Counted from the stretch's first letter, positions 1 to 5,606 are shown. The stretch is 7,254 nucleotides of DNA from Actinomyces sp. (GCA_003697065.1 RFFY01000088.1:1-7254); one strand, 5' to 3'. A program made the numbers and translations. The notes: generated by a model not told the origin, from the sequence alone.

Positions 1-31
1 GGGTGGGGTCGGGCGGGGTGGGGTCGGCCAT
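1..31 (-). CDS. Possible 5' end of a further gene, truncated by the window edge
   Basis: An ATG at 31-29 on the minus strand opens a frame reading M-A-D-P-T-P-P-D-P-T before the window ends. Every codon after the ATG ends in C or G, as in neighbouring genes. The ATG lies 10 bases after the stop of the 175-aa gene, a normal operon spacing. A short GGGG just upstream could act as a weak ribosome binding site. The Pro/Asp/Thr-rich start also explains the G-run repeat seen on the plus strand at 1-27. Only ten codons are visible, so no function can be given and the gene may not be real. Confidence 0.33.
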   Translation of the reverse strand, partial: MADPTPPDPT

Positions 32-41
32 GACCCCGATG

Positions 42-569
42 CTAGGAAACGAGGCCCACCGCGGCGCGCCAATCGGCGGCGACGGCCCGGGCGACCTCCG
101 CCGGCGGGGCCGCGAGGACCTCGACGGGGATGGCGTTGGCGAGGTGGCGGGCCTCGAGCTGGTGGTGATGGTGTTCGGCCAGCTCGGCCAGCGCCTCGAC
201 CCGCCAGGCCACGTGCTCGGGATCGGCGTCGCCGGTGAGGCCCAGGAGGGTGGCGGCCACCTCGACGTCGTGCACGACGGGCGCCCGGCCGGCGAGGGAG
301 GCCCGGCGCAGGGCGATGGCGACGACCCCGGTGACGACGTCGTCGAGATCCTCGCCGTCGACGAGGTCGAAGCCCGCCGCGGCCCGGCGCGCCAGGGTGA
401 GGGCGAAGCCCTGGTCGGGTCCGGGGGCCCCGAAGTCGCGGCCGGTGGGGGGCGGGGCGCCGACCACCTCACCGGGCCGGTTCGGCACCCAGCTGCGGGG
501 GCGACGCCGCGGGACGTGGTGGGTCCGGGGCGGGTCGTCGGTGGCGGGCACGTACTCGGGGGCGGACAT
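42..569 (-). CDS. Unrecognised 175-aa protein downstream of cimA
   Basis: I do not recognise a family. The ATG at 569 was chosen because the in-frame extension upstream (to 761) runs into the cimA coding region and is low-complexity Arg/Pro. A TAGGCT hexamer sits exactly 7 bases before the ATG, which suggests leaderless transcription. The first ~50 residues are Pro/Arg-rich and look disordered (R21-R25, then a P/G stretch at 38-50). Residues ~52-175 look helical, with acidic D74-D77 and a run of four histidines at 133-136 inside an Ala/Glu/His helix. No signal peptide or membrane segment is visible. It lies 95 bases downstream of cimA on the same strand and could receive readthrough from it. 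The His run might bind metal, but nothing else supports that. Confidence 0.72.
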   Translation of the reverse strand: MSAPEYVPATDDPPRTHHVPRRRPRSWVPNRPGEVVGAPPPTGRDFGAPGPDQGFALTLARRAAAGFDLVDGEDLDDVVTGVVAIALRRASLAGRAPVVHDVEVAATLLGLTGDADPEHVAWRVEALAELAEHHHHQLEARHLANAIPVEVLAAPPAEVARAVAADWRAAVGLVS

Positions 570-576
570 GGCGGCG

Positions 577-582
577 AGCCTA
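577..582 (-). promoter_or_regulatory. Candidate -10 element for a leaderless start of the 175-aa gene
   Basis: Read on the minus strand the hexamer is TAGGCT (TAnnnT), followed by 7 bases and then the ATG at 569. Transcription would therefore start at or one base before the start codon. No purine-rich ribosome binding site is present before this ATG, which fits a leaderless mRNA. I see no good -35 hexamer at the expected distance. Confidence 0.4.
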
Positions 583-587
583 GCCAG

Positions 588-602
588 GCCGCCACCGGCG
601 GC
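588..602. repeat. Perfect 6-bp inverted repeat next to the -10 of the 175-aa gene
   Basis: GCCGCC and GGCGGC are separated by three bases, giving a perfect palindrome. Its edge is 5 bases upstream of the candidate -10 at 577-582, so it falls between -10 and -35. It could be an operator. It could equally be a GC-rich hairpin in the cimA 3' untranslated region, or chance in such GC-rich DNA. Confidence 0.35.
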
Positions 603-634
603 GAGACGGCGGGAACCCGATTTCGGGGCGTCTC
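603..634 (-). terminator. Nested hairpin after cimA, candidate terminator without a U-tract
   Basis: Minus-strand RNA would form an outer stem GAGACG/CGTCTC (603-608 with 629-634) around a small inner hairpin CCCGA/TCGGG (616-627). It lies about 30-60 bases after the cimA stop. No run of T follows on the minus strand, so it is not a classical intrinsic terminator. It may stabilise the mRNA 3' end or act in U-less termination. Readthrough into the next gene remains possible. Confidence 0.33.
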
Positions 635-664
635 GGGGGATGGCCGAGCGCCCGGACAGGTCCC

Positions 665-2332
665 TCAGTCGTCGGCGTGGAGCAGGCCGTAGACGATGGA
701 GTCGGCCAGGGCCTGCCAGGAGGCCTCGATGATGTTCTCGGACACCCCGATGGTCGTCCAACGCGAACGGCCGTCGGTGGAGTCGATGAGGACCCGGGTG
801 ACGGCGCCGGTGCCGCGGGCGGTGTCGAGCACCCGCACCTTGTAGTCGGTGAGGGTGATGGCGTCGAGAGCCGGGTAGGAACCGGCCAGGGCGCCCCGCA
901 GGGCGGCGTCGAGGGCGTTGACGGGCCCGTTGCCCTCACCGACCGCCACCCGCCGCTCGTCGCCTACCCACAGCTTGACCGTGGCCTCGGTGTCGACGTC
1001 GACGGCGACCTCGTTCCAGGCCCGTGAGCCGCTGCCGCTGCGGTGGTCCATCGAGACGCGGAAGGACTCGAGCCGGAACCAGGGCTGTTCCCAGCCGGCG
1101 GCGGCCCGCATGAGCAGTTCGAGGGAGGCGTCGGCGGCCTCGAAGTGGTACCCGGCGTGTTCGAGGCGCTTGAGGGTGTCGATGATCTCGCCGAGGGTCC
1201 GCCCGTCGAGGGTCAGGCCCAAAGCGGCGGCCTTCATCTCGAGGGTGGCCCGGCCCGCCATCTCCGACACCAGCACCCGGGTCCCGTTGCCGACCCGGGC
1301 GGGGTCGATGTGCTCGTAGGCGTCGGATCGGCGGTTGAGGGCGCTGGTGTGCAGGCCCGCCTTGTGGGCGAAGGCGCTGGTCCCGGCGTAGGGCTGGCGG
1401 GGGTCGACGGCGAGGTTGACGATCTCGGCCACGTGGTGGGCCACCGGGGTCAGCAGCTCGAGGCGGCCCGGCGGCAGGGCCCGGATACCCATCTTGAGCT
1501 CGAGGTTGGCGATGATGGGCACGAGATCGGCGTTGCCGACCCGTTCGCCGTAGCCGTTGATCGTGCCCTGGACCTGGGTGGCCCCGGCCCGCACGGCGGC
1601 GAGGGTGTTCGCCACGGCGCAGCCGGTGTCGTTGTGGACGTGGATGCCGACGGTCACGTCGGCGCCCAGGTGGGCGACCACGTCCCCGACCGCCGACTCG
1701 ACGTCGGGCGGCAGGGAGCCCCCGTTGGTGTCGCACAACACGACGGCCTCGGCGCCCGCGGCCGCCGCCGCCTCGACGACCCGCAGGGCGAACTCCGGGT
1801 TGCGCCGGTAGCCGTCGAAGAAGTGCTCGGCGTCGAAGAAGACCCGTCGCCCCCGGGCGACGAGCCAGGCCACCGAGTCGGCGACCATGGCGACACCCTC
1901 GTCGAGGCTGGTGCGCAGGGCGGCGGTGACGTGGTAGTCCCACGCCTTGCCCACGATGCACACGACCTCGGTGCCGGCGGCCACCAGGTTGGCGAGGGTC
2001 GGATCCTCGTCGACGCGGCCCTTCACCCGTCGGGTGGACCCGAACGCCACCAGGGTGGCGGTGCTCAACTCGAGCTCGTCCCGGGCGCGGGCGAAGAACT
2101 CCTCGTCTTTGGGGTTGGCGCCGGGCCAGCCCCCTTCGATGTAGGCCACGCCGAGGCGGTCGAGCTGGCGGGCGATGCGGAGCTTGTCGTCGACGGTGAG
2201 CGAGATGCCCTCGAGCTGGGCCCCGTCGCGCAGGGTCGTGTCGAAGACGTCGACGGCGACCGGCCACGCCGGGTCGTGGCGCGGGCCCCGGTCGATACCC
2301 ACCGCGTCCGCGGGACCGGTCTCACCGGACAT
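665..2332 (-). CDS. cimA: (R)-citramalate synthase
   Basis: This enzyme condenses pyruvate with acetyl-CoA to (R)-citramalate in the cytoplasm, the first step of the threonine-independent route to isoleucine. The 555-aa product has the layout of the long citramalate synthase family that includes the characterised Geobacter CimA. A DRE-TIM barrel covers ~25-300, with DTTLRDG at 31-37 (catalytic R35, metal ligand D36), HVHNDTG at 231-237 (metal ligands H231 and H233) and NGYGERVGN at 259-267. A linker contains HKAGLHTSA (323-331), and a LeuA-type dimerisation/regulatory domain covers ~420-545. It is not a typical LeuA, since the start of the barrel (D-T-T-L-R-D-G-A-Q-L-E-G-I) is of the citramalate type. 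The ATG at 2332 overlaps the end of ilvE by 11 bases, so translation is probably coupled. An in-frame extension upstream would run through ilvE and is low-complexity. Feedback inhibition by isoleucine through the C-terminal domain is expected from the family. Function as a 2-isopropylmalate or homocitrate synthase is less likely. Confidence 0.93.
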   Translation of the reverse strand: MSGETGPADAVGIDRGPRHDPAWPVAVDVFDTTLRDGAQLEGISLTVDDKLRIARQLDRLGVAYIEGGWPGANPKDEEFFARARDELELSTATLVAFGSTRRVKGRVDEDPTLANLVAAGTEVVCIVGKAWDYHVTAALRTSLDEGVAMVADSVAWLVARGRRVFFDAEHFFDGYRRNPEFALRVVEAAAAAGAEAVVLCDTNGGSLPPDVESAVGDVVAHLGADVTVGIHVHNDTGCAVANTLAAVRAGATQVQGTINGYGERVGNADLVPIIANLELKMGIRALPPGRLELLTPVAHHVAEIVNLAVDPRQPYAGTSAFAHKAGLHTSALNRRSDAYEHIDPARVGNGTRVLVSEMAGRATLEMKAAALGLTLDGRTLGEIIDTLKRLEHAGYHFEAADASLELLMRAAAGWEQPWFRLESFRVSMDHRSGSGSRAWNEVAVDVDTEATVKLWVGDERRVAVGEGNGPVNALDAALRGALAGSYPALDAITLTDYKVRVLDTARGTGAVTRVLIDSTDGRSRWTTIGVSENIIEASWQALADSIVYGLLHADD

Positions 2333-3239
2333 GTTCGCACCAGTCCTTGTGGCGGTCGTCGCGTCCGCGCACGGCCGCGGCGTAGGCCTCGGCGATGGCG
2401 AGGGTGGCCTCGCCCGGGCAGGTGAGGGGTCGGTCGTCGACGCTGTTGACGGCGGAGACCTCGGCGGCCGTGCCGCACACGAACATCTCGTCGGCGGTGT
2501 ACAGGTCGCTACGGGCGAGGTCGTCGACGACGACATCGATGCCGAGATCGGCGGCCAGGGTCATCACCGAGTCCTGGGTGATGCCCGGCAACGCACCCGC
2601 CGACACCGGCGGGGTGACGAGGCGGCCCTTCTTCGACACGAAGATGTTCTCGCCGGTGCACTCCGAGACCAGGCCCGCCGAGTTCAACATGATCGCCTCG
2701 TCGTAGCCGGCGCGCAGGGCCTCCATCTTGGCCAGGGTCGAGTTGGCGTAGTTGCCGGTGGTCTTGGACGCCGGGGGCATGATGTTGTGGTCGTGGCGGG
2801 TCCACGAGGAGATCTTCATCCGCACGCCCTTGGTGACGGCGTCGTCACCAAGGTAGGCGCCCCAGGGCCAGCAGGCGATGGCCACGTCGACGGTGCAGTT
2901 GGTGGTGGCCAGACCCATCTCGCCGTAGCCGTAGTAGGCGATGGGCCGCAGGTAGCACGAGGGCAGGCCCGAGTCGCGCACGACGAGCTTGCAGGCCTCG
3001 ACGAGCTCGTCGACGCCGTAGGGCAGGGGCATGGCGAGGATCCGGGCCGAGTCGTGGAGGCGCACGATGTGGTCGGTGAGACGGAAGACGGCGGGACCGT
3101 CGTCGGTCTCGTAGGCGCGGATGCCCTCGAACACGCCGGTGCCGTAGTGCAGCGTGTGGGTGAGCACGTGGATGCGCGCCTCGTCCCACGGGATCATCTC
3201 GCCGTTCATCCAGATGTGGGCGGTGGGCTCGATGGGCAT
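2322..3239 (-). CDS. ilvE: Branched-chain amino acid aminotransferase
   Basis: This PLP-dependent class IV aminotransferase interconverts Leu, Ile or Val and their 2-oxo acids with glutamate/2-oxoglutarate, the last step of branched-chain amino acid synthesis. At 305 aa it has the usual IlvE length. Visible landmarks are HYGTGVFEGIRAY (31-43), RLHDSA (60-65), the PLP lysine K159 in ASKTTGNY, SECTGENIF (192-200) with the conserved glutamate E193, LPGITQD (217-223) and GTAAE (256-260). These sit at nearly the same positions as in the Escherichia coli enzyme. The ATG at 3239 has a strong AGGAGG ribosome binding site 5 bases upstream. leuB ends 51 bases before this start, and cimA begins inside its last codons. 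A D-amino-acid transaminase or aminodeoxychorismate lyase of the same fold is unlikely given these motifs and the operon context. Confidence 0.95.
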   Translation of the reverse strand: MPIEPTAHIWMNGEMIPWDEARIHVLTHTLHYGTGVFEGIRAYETDDGPAVFRLTDHIVRLHDSARILAMPLPYGVDELVEACKLVVRDSGLPSCYLRPIAYYGYGEMGLATTNCTVDVAIACWPWGAYLGDDAVTKGVRMKISSWTRHDHNIMPPASKTTGNYANSTLAKMEALRAGYDEAIMLNSAGLVSECTGENIFVSKKGRLVTPPVSAGALPGITQDSVMTLAADLGIDVVVDDLARSDLYTADEMFVCGTAAEVSAVNSVDDRPLTCPGEATLAIAEAYAAAVRGRDDRHKDWCEHVR

Positions 3240-3244
3240 CGGAT

Positions 3245-3250
3245 CCTCCT
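3245..3250 (-). promoter_or_regulatory. Strong ribosome binding site of ilvE
   Basis: AGGAGG on the minus strand, 5 bases before the ATG at 3239. It fixes the ilvE start and shows that this internal operon gene is initiated independently. The 50-base leuB-ilvE gap holds nothing else that I can recognise. Confidence 0.85.
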
Positions 3251-3289
3251 GGGGGGACGGGCCGGTTCGGGGCGGTGCGGACGGTCGGG

Positions 3290-4273
3290 TCAGAGGCGGG
3301 CGATGATCTGGTCGGCGATCTCGCGAGTGGTGCCGGTGAGGCTCTCGGGGTCGGCGCAGGCCTTGCGGATGCGGTCGGCGGCGGCGGTCTCGCCGAGGTG
3401 GTCGAGCATCATGGCCGCCGACAGCACAGCGGCGGTGGGGTTGGCGGTGCCGGTGCCGGCGATGTCGGGGGCCGAGCCGTGGACCGGTTCGAACATGGAG
3501 ACGCGGCCCGGGTGCAGGTTGGCGGAGGCGGCGAAACCGATCCCGCCGGAGACGGCCCCGCCGAGGTCGGTGAGGATGTCGCCGAAGAGGTTGTCGGTGA
3601 CGATGACGTCGTAGCGGGCCGGATCTTGGACGAAGTGGATGCAGGCGGCGTCGACGTGGTTGTAGGCGGTGGTGACGTCGGGATACTCGGCGGCGACGGC
3701 GTCGACGGTGCGCTCCCAGAGGTCGCCGGCGAAGGTCAACACGTTGGTCTTGTGGACCAGGGTGAGGTGGCCGCGACGGGAGCGGGCGAGGTCGAAGGCG
3801 AAGCGGACGCAGCGCTCGACCCCGAAGCGGGTGTTGACCGAGCCCTGGGTGGCGACCTCGTGGGGAGTGCCGCGACGCAGGAAGCCCCCCTCACCGGCGT
3901 AGGTCCCCTCGGTGTTCTCGCGAATGACGACGAAGTCGTGGCCCGGGTGACCGTCGCCGGCGGGCCGGGTGAAGGGACGCAGGTTGACGTAGAGGTCGAG
4001 CTCGAAGCGCATCTTCAGCAGCAGCCCCCGTTCGATGACACCGGGGGGGACGTCGGGGGTGCCGACGGCGCCGAGGTAGAGGGCGTCGAGCTCGCGCCAC
4101 TCGTCGAGGACCTCGTCGGGCAGGATGGTGCCGTCGCGCAGGTAGCGGTGTCCGCCGAGGTCGTAGTGGACGGTGTCGAGTTCGACCCCGGCGGCGTCGA
4201 TCACCTCGAGGCCGACGGCCACGACCTCAGGGCCGATGCCGTCACCGCCGATCACTCCCACTCGATGGGTCAC
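3290..4273 (-). CDS. leuB: 3-isopropylmalate dehydrogenase
   Basis: This NAD-dependent enzyme oxidatively decarboxylates 3-isopropylmalate in leucine synthesis. In citramalate-using organisms it also acts on erythro-3-methylmalate to give 2-oxobutyrate. The 327-aa product has VIGGDGIGPEV (7-17), the substrate arginines R89, R99 and R118, RENTEGTYAG (118-127) with Y125, the catalytic lysine K175 in VHKTNVL, D208, GDILTD with D232 and D236, and the NAD-binding EPVHGSAPDIAG (262-273). It closely resembles mycobacterial LeuB. The GTG at 4273 is chosen because AGGAG lies 6 bases upstream and the protein then begins M-T-H-R-V-G-V-I-G-G-D-G. The longer in-frame reading from 4366 would run through the terminator hairpin. 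It is the first gene of the operon, behind the attenuator. Tartrate or isocitrate dehydrogenase relatives are less likely. Confidence 0.94.
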   Translation of the reverse strand: MTHRVGVIGGDGIGPEVVAVGLEVIDAAGVELDTVHYDLGGHRYLRDGTILPDEVLDEWRELDALYLGAVGTPDVPPGVIERGLLLKMRFELDLYVNLRPFTRPAGDGHPGHDFVVIRENTEGTYAGEGGFLRRGTPHEVATQGSVNTRFGVERCVRFAFDLARSRRGHLTLVHKTNVLTFAGDLWERTVDAVAAEYPDVTTAYNHVDAACIHFVQDPARYDVIVTDNLFGDILTDLGGAVSGGIGFAASANLHPGRVSMFEPVHGSAPDIAGTGTANPTAAVLSAAMMLDHLGETAAADRIRKACADPESLTGTTREIADQIIARL

Positions 4274-4279
4274 GTCTGT

Positions 4280-4284
4280 CTCCT
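4280..4284 (-). promoter_or_regulatory. Ribosome binding site of leuB
   Basis: AGGAG on the minus strand, 6 bases before the GTG at 4273. It decides the non-ATG start of leuB over the longer upstream reading. It lies about 45 bases beyond the terminator U-tract, so leuB translation is possible only on transcripts that read through. Confidence 0.75.
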
Positions 4285-4329
4285 GGTCGATCGCTCGCTC
4301 GTGTGCGCTGGGGGTCCGGGCTCGTAGGC

Positions 4330-4358
4330 AAAGAAAAACCGCCCACCGAGGTGGACGG
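4330..4358 (-). terminator. Intrinsic terminator in the leuB leader (attenuator)
   Basis: On the minus strand CCGTCCAC and GTGGGCGG form an 8-bp stem with one G-U pair and a CTCG tetraloop. It is followed immediately by TTTTTCTTT, the only T-run of this kind in the window. The structure lies between the promoter at 4428-4457 and the leuB start, after a Val/Ile-rich leader ORF. It therefore most likely ends transcription prematurely when charged tRNA is plentiful. It might instead simply terminate the sulfotransferase transcript coming from upstream, but the intervening promoter and leader ORF favour attenuation. Confidence 0.8.
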
Positions 4359-4365
4359 TAGAGCA

Positions 4366-4387
4366 CGCACGCCGCCGAGGGCGTGCG
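4366..4387 (-). promoter_or_regulatory. Leader hairpin immediately after the leader-peptide stop codon
   Basis: CGCACGCC and GGCGTGCG form a perfect 8-bp stem with a 6-base loop, starting on the base after the TAG of the leader ORF. A ribosome paused on the Val/Ile codons would leave it free to form. A ribosome at the stop codon would cover its 5' arm. This position suits a pause or regulatory hairpin of an attenuator. It does not overlap the terminator stem, so how it influences termination is not clear from inspection. Confidence 0.6.
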
Positions 4388-4420
4388 CTAGGGAATCACG
4401 ATGACGGGCCGCGTGTGCAC
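4388..4420 (-). CDS. Val/Ile-rich attenuator leader peptide (10 aa)
   Basis: A GTG-started ORF of ten codons and a TAG encodes M-H-T-R-P-V-I-V-I-P. Four consecutive regulatory codons, GTC ATC GTG ATT, are followed by one proline and the stop. It lies directly upstream of leuB-ilvE-cimA and just before a hairpin and an intrinsic terminator, the standard arrangement of branched-chain amino acid attenuators. There is no convincing ribosome binding site. Instead a TAACAT -10 hexamer ends 7 bases before the GTG, so the mRNA would be leaderless or nearly so. No Leu codon is present, which suggests that the operon senses Val-tRNA and Ile-tRNA rather than Leu-tRNA. This fits a CimA route to isoleucine. 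A longer GTG frame from 4424 in another register runs through the terminator and into leuB and is rejected. Confidence 0.78.
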   Translation of the reverse strand: MHTRPVIVIP

Positions 4421-4427
4421 GCACCCG

Positions 4428-4457
4428 ATGTTACCGCCCGGTCGCCCGGGCGCTCAA
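4428..4457 (-). promoter_or_regulatory. Promoter of the leader-leuB-ilvE-cimA operon
   Basis: On the minus strand, -35 TTGAGC (4452-4457) and -10 TAACAT (4428-4433) are separated by 18 bases. Each matches the housekeeping-sigma consensus at four of six positions, including TTGA and TA...T. The predicted transcription start is 4421 or 4420, the first base of the leader-peptide GTG. I see no clear operator. Confidence 0.68.
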
Positions 4458-4469
4458 CGGGTGGCCGGC

Positions 4470-4500
4470 CCCGACGGGGGTGGCGACCCCTCGGGTCGGG
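4470..4500 (-). terminator. Hairpin downstream of the sulfotransferase gene, candidate terminator
   Basis: Minus-strand RNA can pair CCCGAC (4495-4500) with GTCGGG (4470-4475) around an inner GGGG/CCCC stem. It starts 10 bases after the sulfotransferase stop and ends just upstream of the leu -35. No T-run follows, so factor-independent termination is uncertain. It could also be a chance GC structure. Confidence 0.35.
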
Positions 4501-4510
4501 ACACCGCCGG

Positions 4511-5440
4511 TCAGGACGCCAGGGAGGGCCAGCGTTCGGGGGTGTCGCCGGCGATCTCGAGGATGGCGAGGGCCTCGTCGCGCAGGCGGGGCCACGCCTC
4601 GCCGAGCTCCGCCGGTGTGAGCTCGGGCTTGTCGACGGGCTGGGCGAGGCGGGCCCGCAGTCCGGTGGCGACGGACTCGAGGCGCGAGCCCCGCACGGCG
4701 GCGGCGAGACGGCGCACGGGGGCGAACCCGAGGAGGCGGTCGAGGACGGGGGGATTCTGGATCCGGTCGACCGACACGTTGGCGTGGACGGGTTCCAGGG
4801 GCCGCTGTTCGACGCCGAGGAAGTCCAGGCAGCGGGCGGTGACGGCGGCGGGGTCGGCGACGAGCTCCTCGAAGGTGGCCACGAAGATCCGCTCGGCCCC
4901 GAAGGCGTCGGCGTAGGCGGACCAGTGGGTGTGGTACCAGGTCGGTTCGATGAGGCGGGGCAGGGCGGCCCCCAGGTCGCGGGGCAGGTCGTTGAGCCCC
5001 TCGGAGCGGAGCTGGACGTAGGCGGACCGGATGCGTTCCACCGGTTCGCGCACCAGGTACAGGAAGTGGAGGTCCCCGCCGCAGTGGTGGCGGATGCGGT
5101 CGATGGTGTGGGGGTAGCGCACCGTCTGGGCGTAGGAGGTGGAGCCGTCGAGGACCCACCGACGGTCGCCGGCGCCGGCGTAGGGGGCGGTGTAGCGGGC
5201 GATGCCCCGCGGGGTGATCTCGTCGGTGAGGGAGAAGAAGCCGGGCTCCTTCGGTTCGGGCGCCCACACCTCGGGGTGCTGGGCCAGCATCTCGTAGAAC
5301 GAGGTCGTGCCCGCCTTGTGGGCACCGATGAGGAAGAGGTTGGGCCAGCAGGGCCGGGTCGCCCTCCCGGGCCGGCGAACGGTGGCCGCCGGGGCGCCGG
5401 TCGGGGTGCGGGTCTCGGGGTGCACGGACGGGGCGGTCAC
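4511..5440 (-). CDS. PAPS-dependent sulfotransferase family protein
   Basis: This is probably a cytoplasmic sulfotransferase that moves sulfate from 3'-phosphoadenosine-5'-phosphosulfate to an unknown hydroxyl or amine. The 309-aa product has the 5'-phosphosulfate loop FLIGAHKAGTTSF at 36-48, with K42 in the loop. It also has the 3'-phosphate motif LYLVREPVERIRSAY at 127-141, with R131 and S139. A WxLDGSTSY segment (95-103) is the usual family loop between them. The first ~30 residues are Pro/Ala/Arg-rich and probably disordered. No membrane anchor is visible, unlike Golgi-type relatives. The GTG start at 5440 is supported by AGGAGG 6 bases upstream. The gene is divergent from greA and sits alone upstream of the leu operon promoter. 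No PAPS synthesis or glycan genes flank it here, so the acceptor cannot be guessed. Confidence 0.87.
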   Translation of the reverse strand: MTAPSVHPETRTPTGAPAATVRRPGRATRPCWPNLFLIGAHKAGTTSFYEMLAQHPEVWAPEPKEPGFFSLTDEITPRGIARYTAPYAGAGDRRWVLDGSTSYAQTVRYPHTIDRIRHHCGGDLHFLYLVREPVERIRSAYVQLRSEGLNDLPRDLGAALPRLIEPTWYHTHWSAYADAFGAERIFVATFEELVADPAAVTARCLDFLGVEQRPLEPVHANVSVDRIQNPPVLDRLLGFAPVRRLAAAVRGSRLESVATGLRARLAQPVDKPELTPAELGEAWPRLRDEALAILEIAGDTPERWPSLAS

Positions 5441-5446
5441 GCTCGG

Positions 5447-5452
5447 CCTCCT
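5447..5452 (-). promoter_or_regulatory. Ribosome binding site of the sulfotransferase gene
   Basis: AGGAGG on the minus strand, 6 bases before the GTG at 5440, which decides this non-ATG start. It contrasts with divergent greA, which has no ribosome binding site. Confidence 0.8.
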
Positions 5453-5500
5453 GGGGACTGGGGTGGCGTGGGTTCGTCACCGACGGCGATCGGCGCCCCG

Positions 5501-5522
5501 GGGCGGGGGCTGGAGCCCGCCC
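5501..5522. repeat. Inverted repeat in the sulfotransferase-greA divergent intergenic region
   Basis: GGGCGGG (5501-5507) and CCCGCCC (5516-5522) are complementary, with an alternative inner GGCT/AGCC pairing. The repeat lies near the middle of the 173-base divergent region. It could be an operator or a 5'-UTR hairpin of the sulfotransferase mRNA. Chance is a real possibility in such GC-rich DNA. Confidence 0.3.
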
Positions 5523-5600
5523 ACGGACGCGACGACGAGAGTCCCGGGTCGGAGGTCCCACCGGGCCGGGTCGGGCGTCCCGGTCGCGGCGCGGCACCGG

Positions 5601-5606
5601 TAGATT
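5601..5606 (+). promoter_or_regulatory. -10 element of a leaderless greA promoter
   Basis: TAGATT (TAnnnT, four or five of six consensus positions) ends exactly 7 bases before the greA GTG. Transcription would then begin at or next to the start codon. No ribosome binding site precedes the GTG. I do not see a good -35 at 16-19 bases upstream. Confidence 0.55.

Noticed and set aside
936..2267. 443-codon minus-strand frame within cimA
   Set aside because: Very Arg-rich frame-shifted copy of cimA codons, with no motifs.
1043..2425. Long plus-strand open frame opposite cimA
   Set aside because: Shadow of cimA: Gly/Val/Asp-rich with no recognisable motifs. Long antisense open frames are expected at this GC content.
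2175..3614. 479-codon plus-strand open frame opposite cimA, ilvE and leuB
   Set aside because: It crosses three well-supported genes on the other strand, is low in complexity and has no domain motif.
3290..4366. Longer leuB starting at 4366 (358 aa)
   Set aside because: The extra 31 residues are encoded by the terminator hairpin and leader. The GTG at 4273 has AGGAG at the right spacing and gives the family's standard N-terminus.
4330..4420. T-box riboswitch in the leuB leader
   Set aside because: The space between promoter and terminator (about 90 bases) is too short for a T-box. No T-box consensus bulge (TGGNACC-like) is seen, and a Val/Ile leader ORF explains the region.
4242..4424. 60-codon GTG ORF on the minus strand in the leuB leader (M-R-A-H-A-A-R-H-R-D...)
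   Set aside because: It runs straight through both leader hairpins and into leuB in another frame, with no regulatory codon run. The 10-codon ORF at 4388-4420 fits the attenuator geometry much better.
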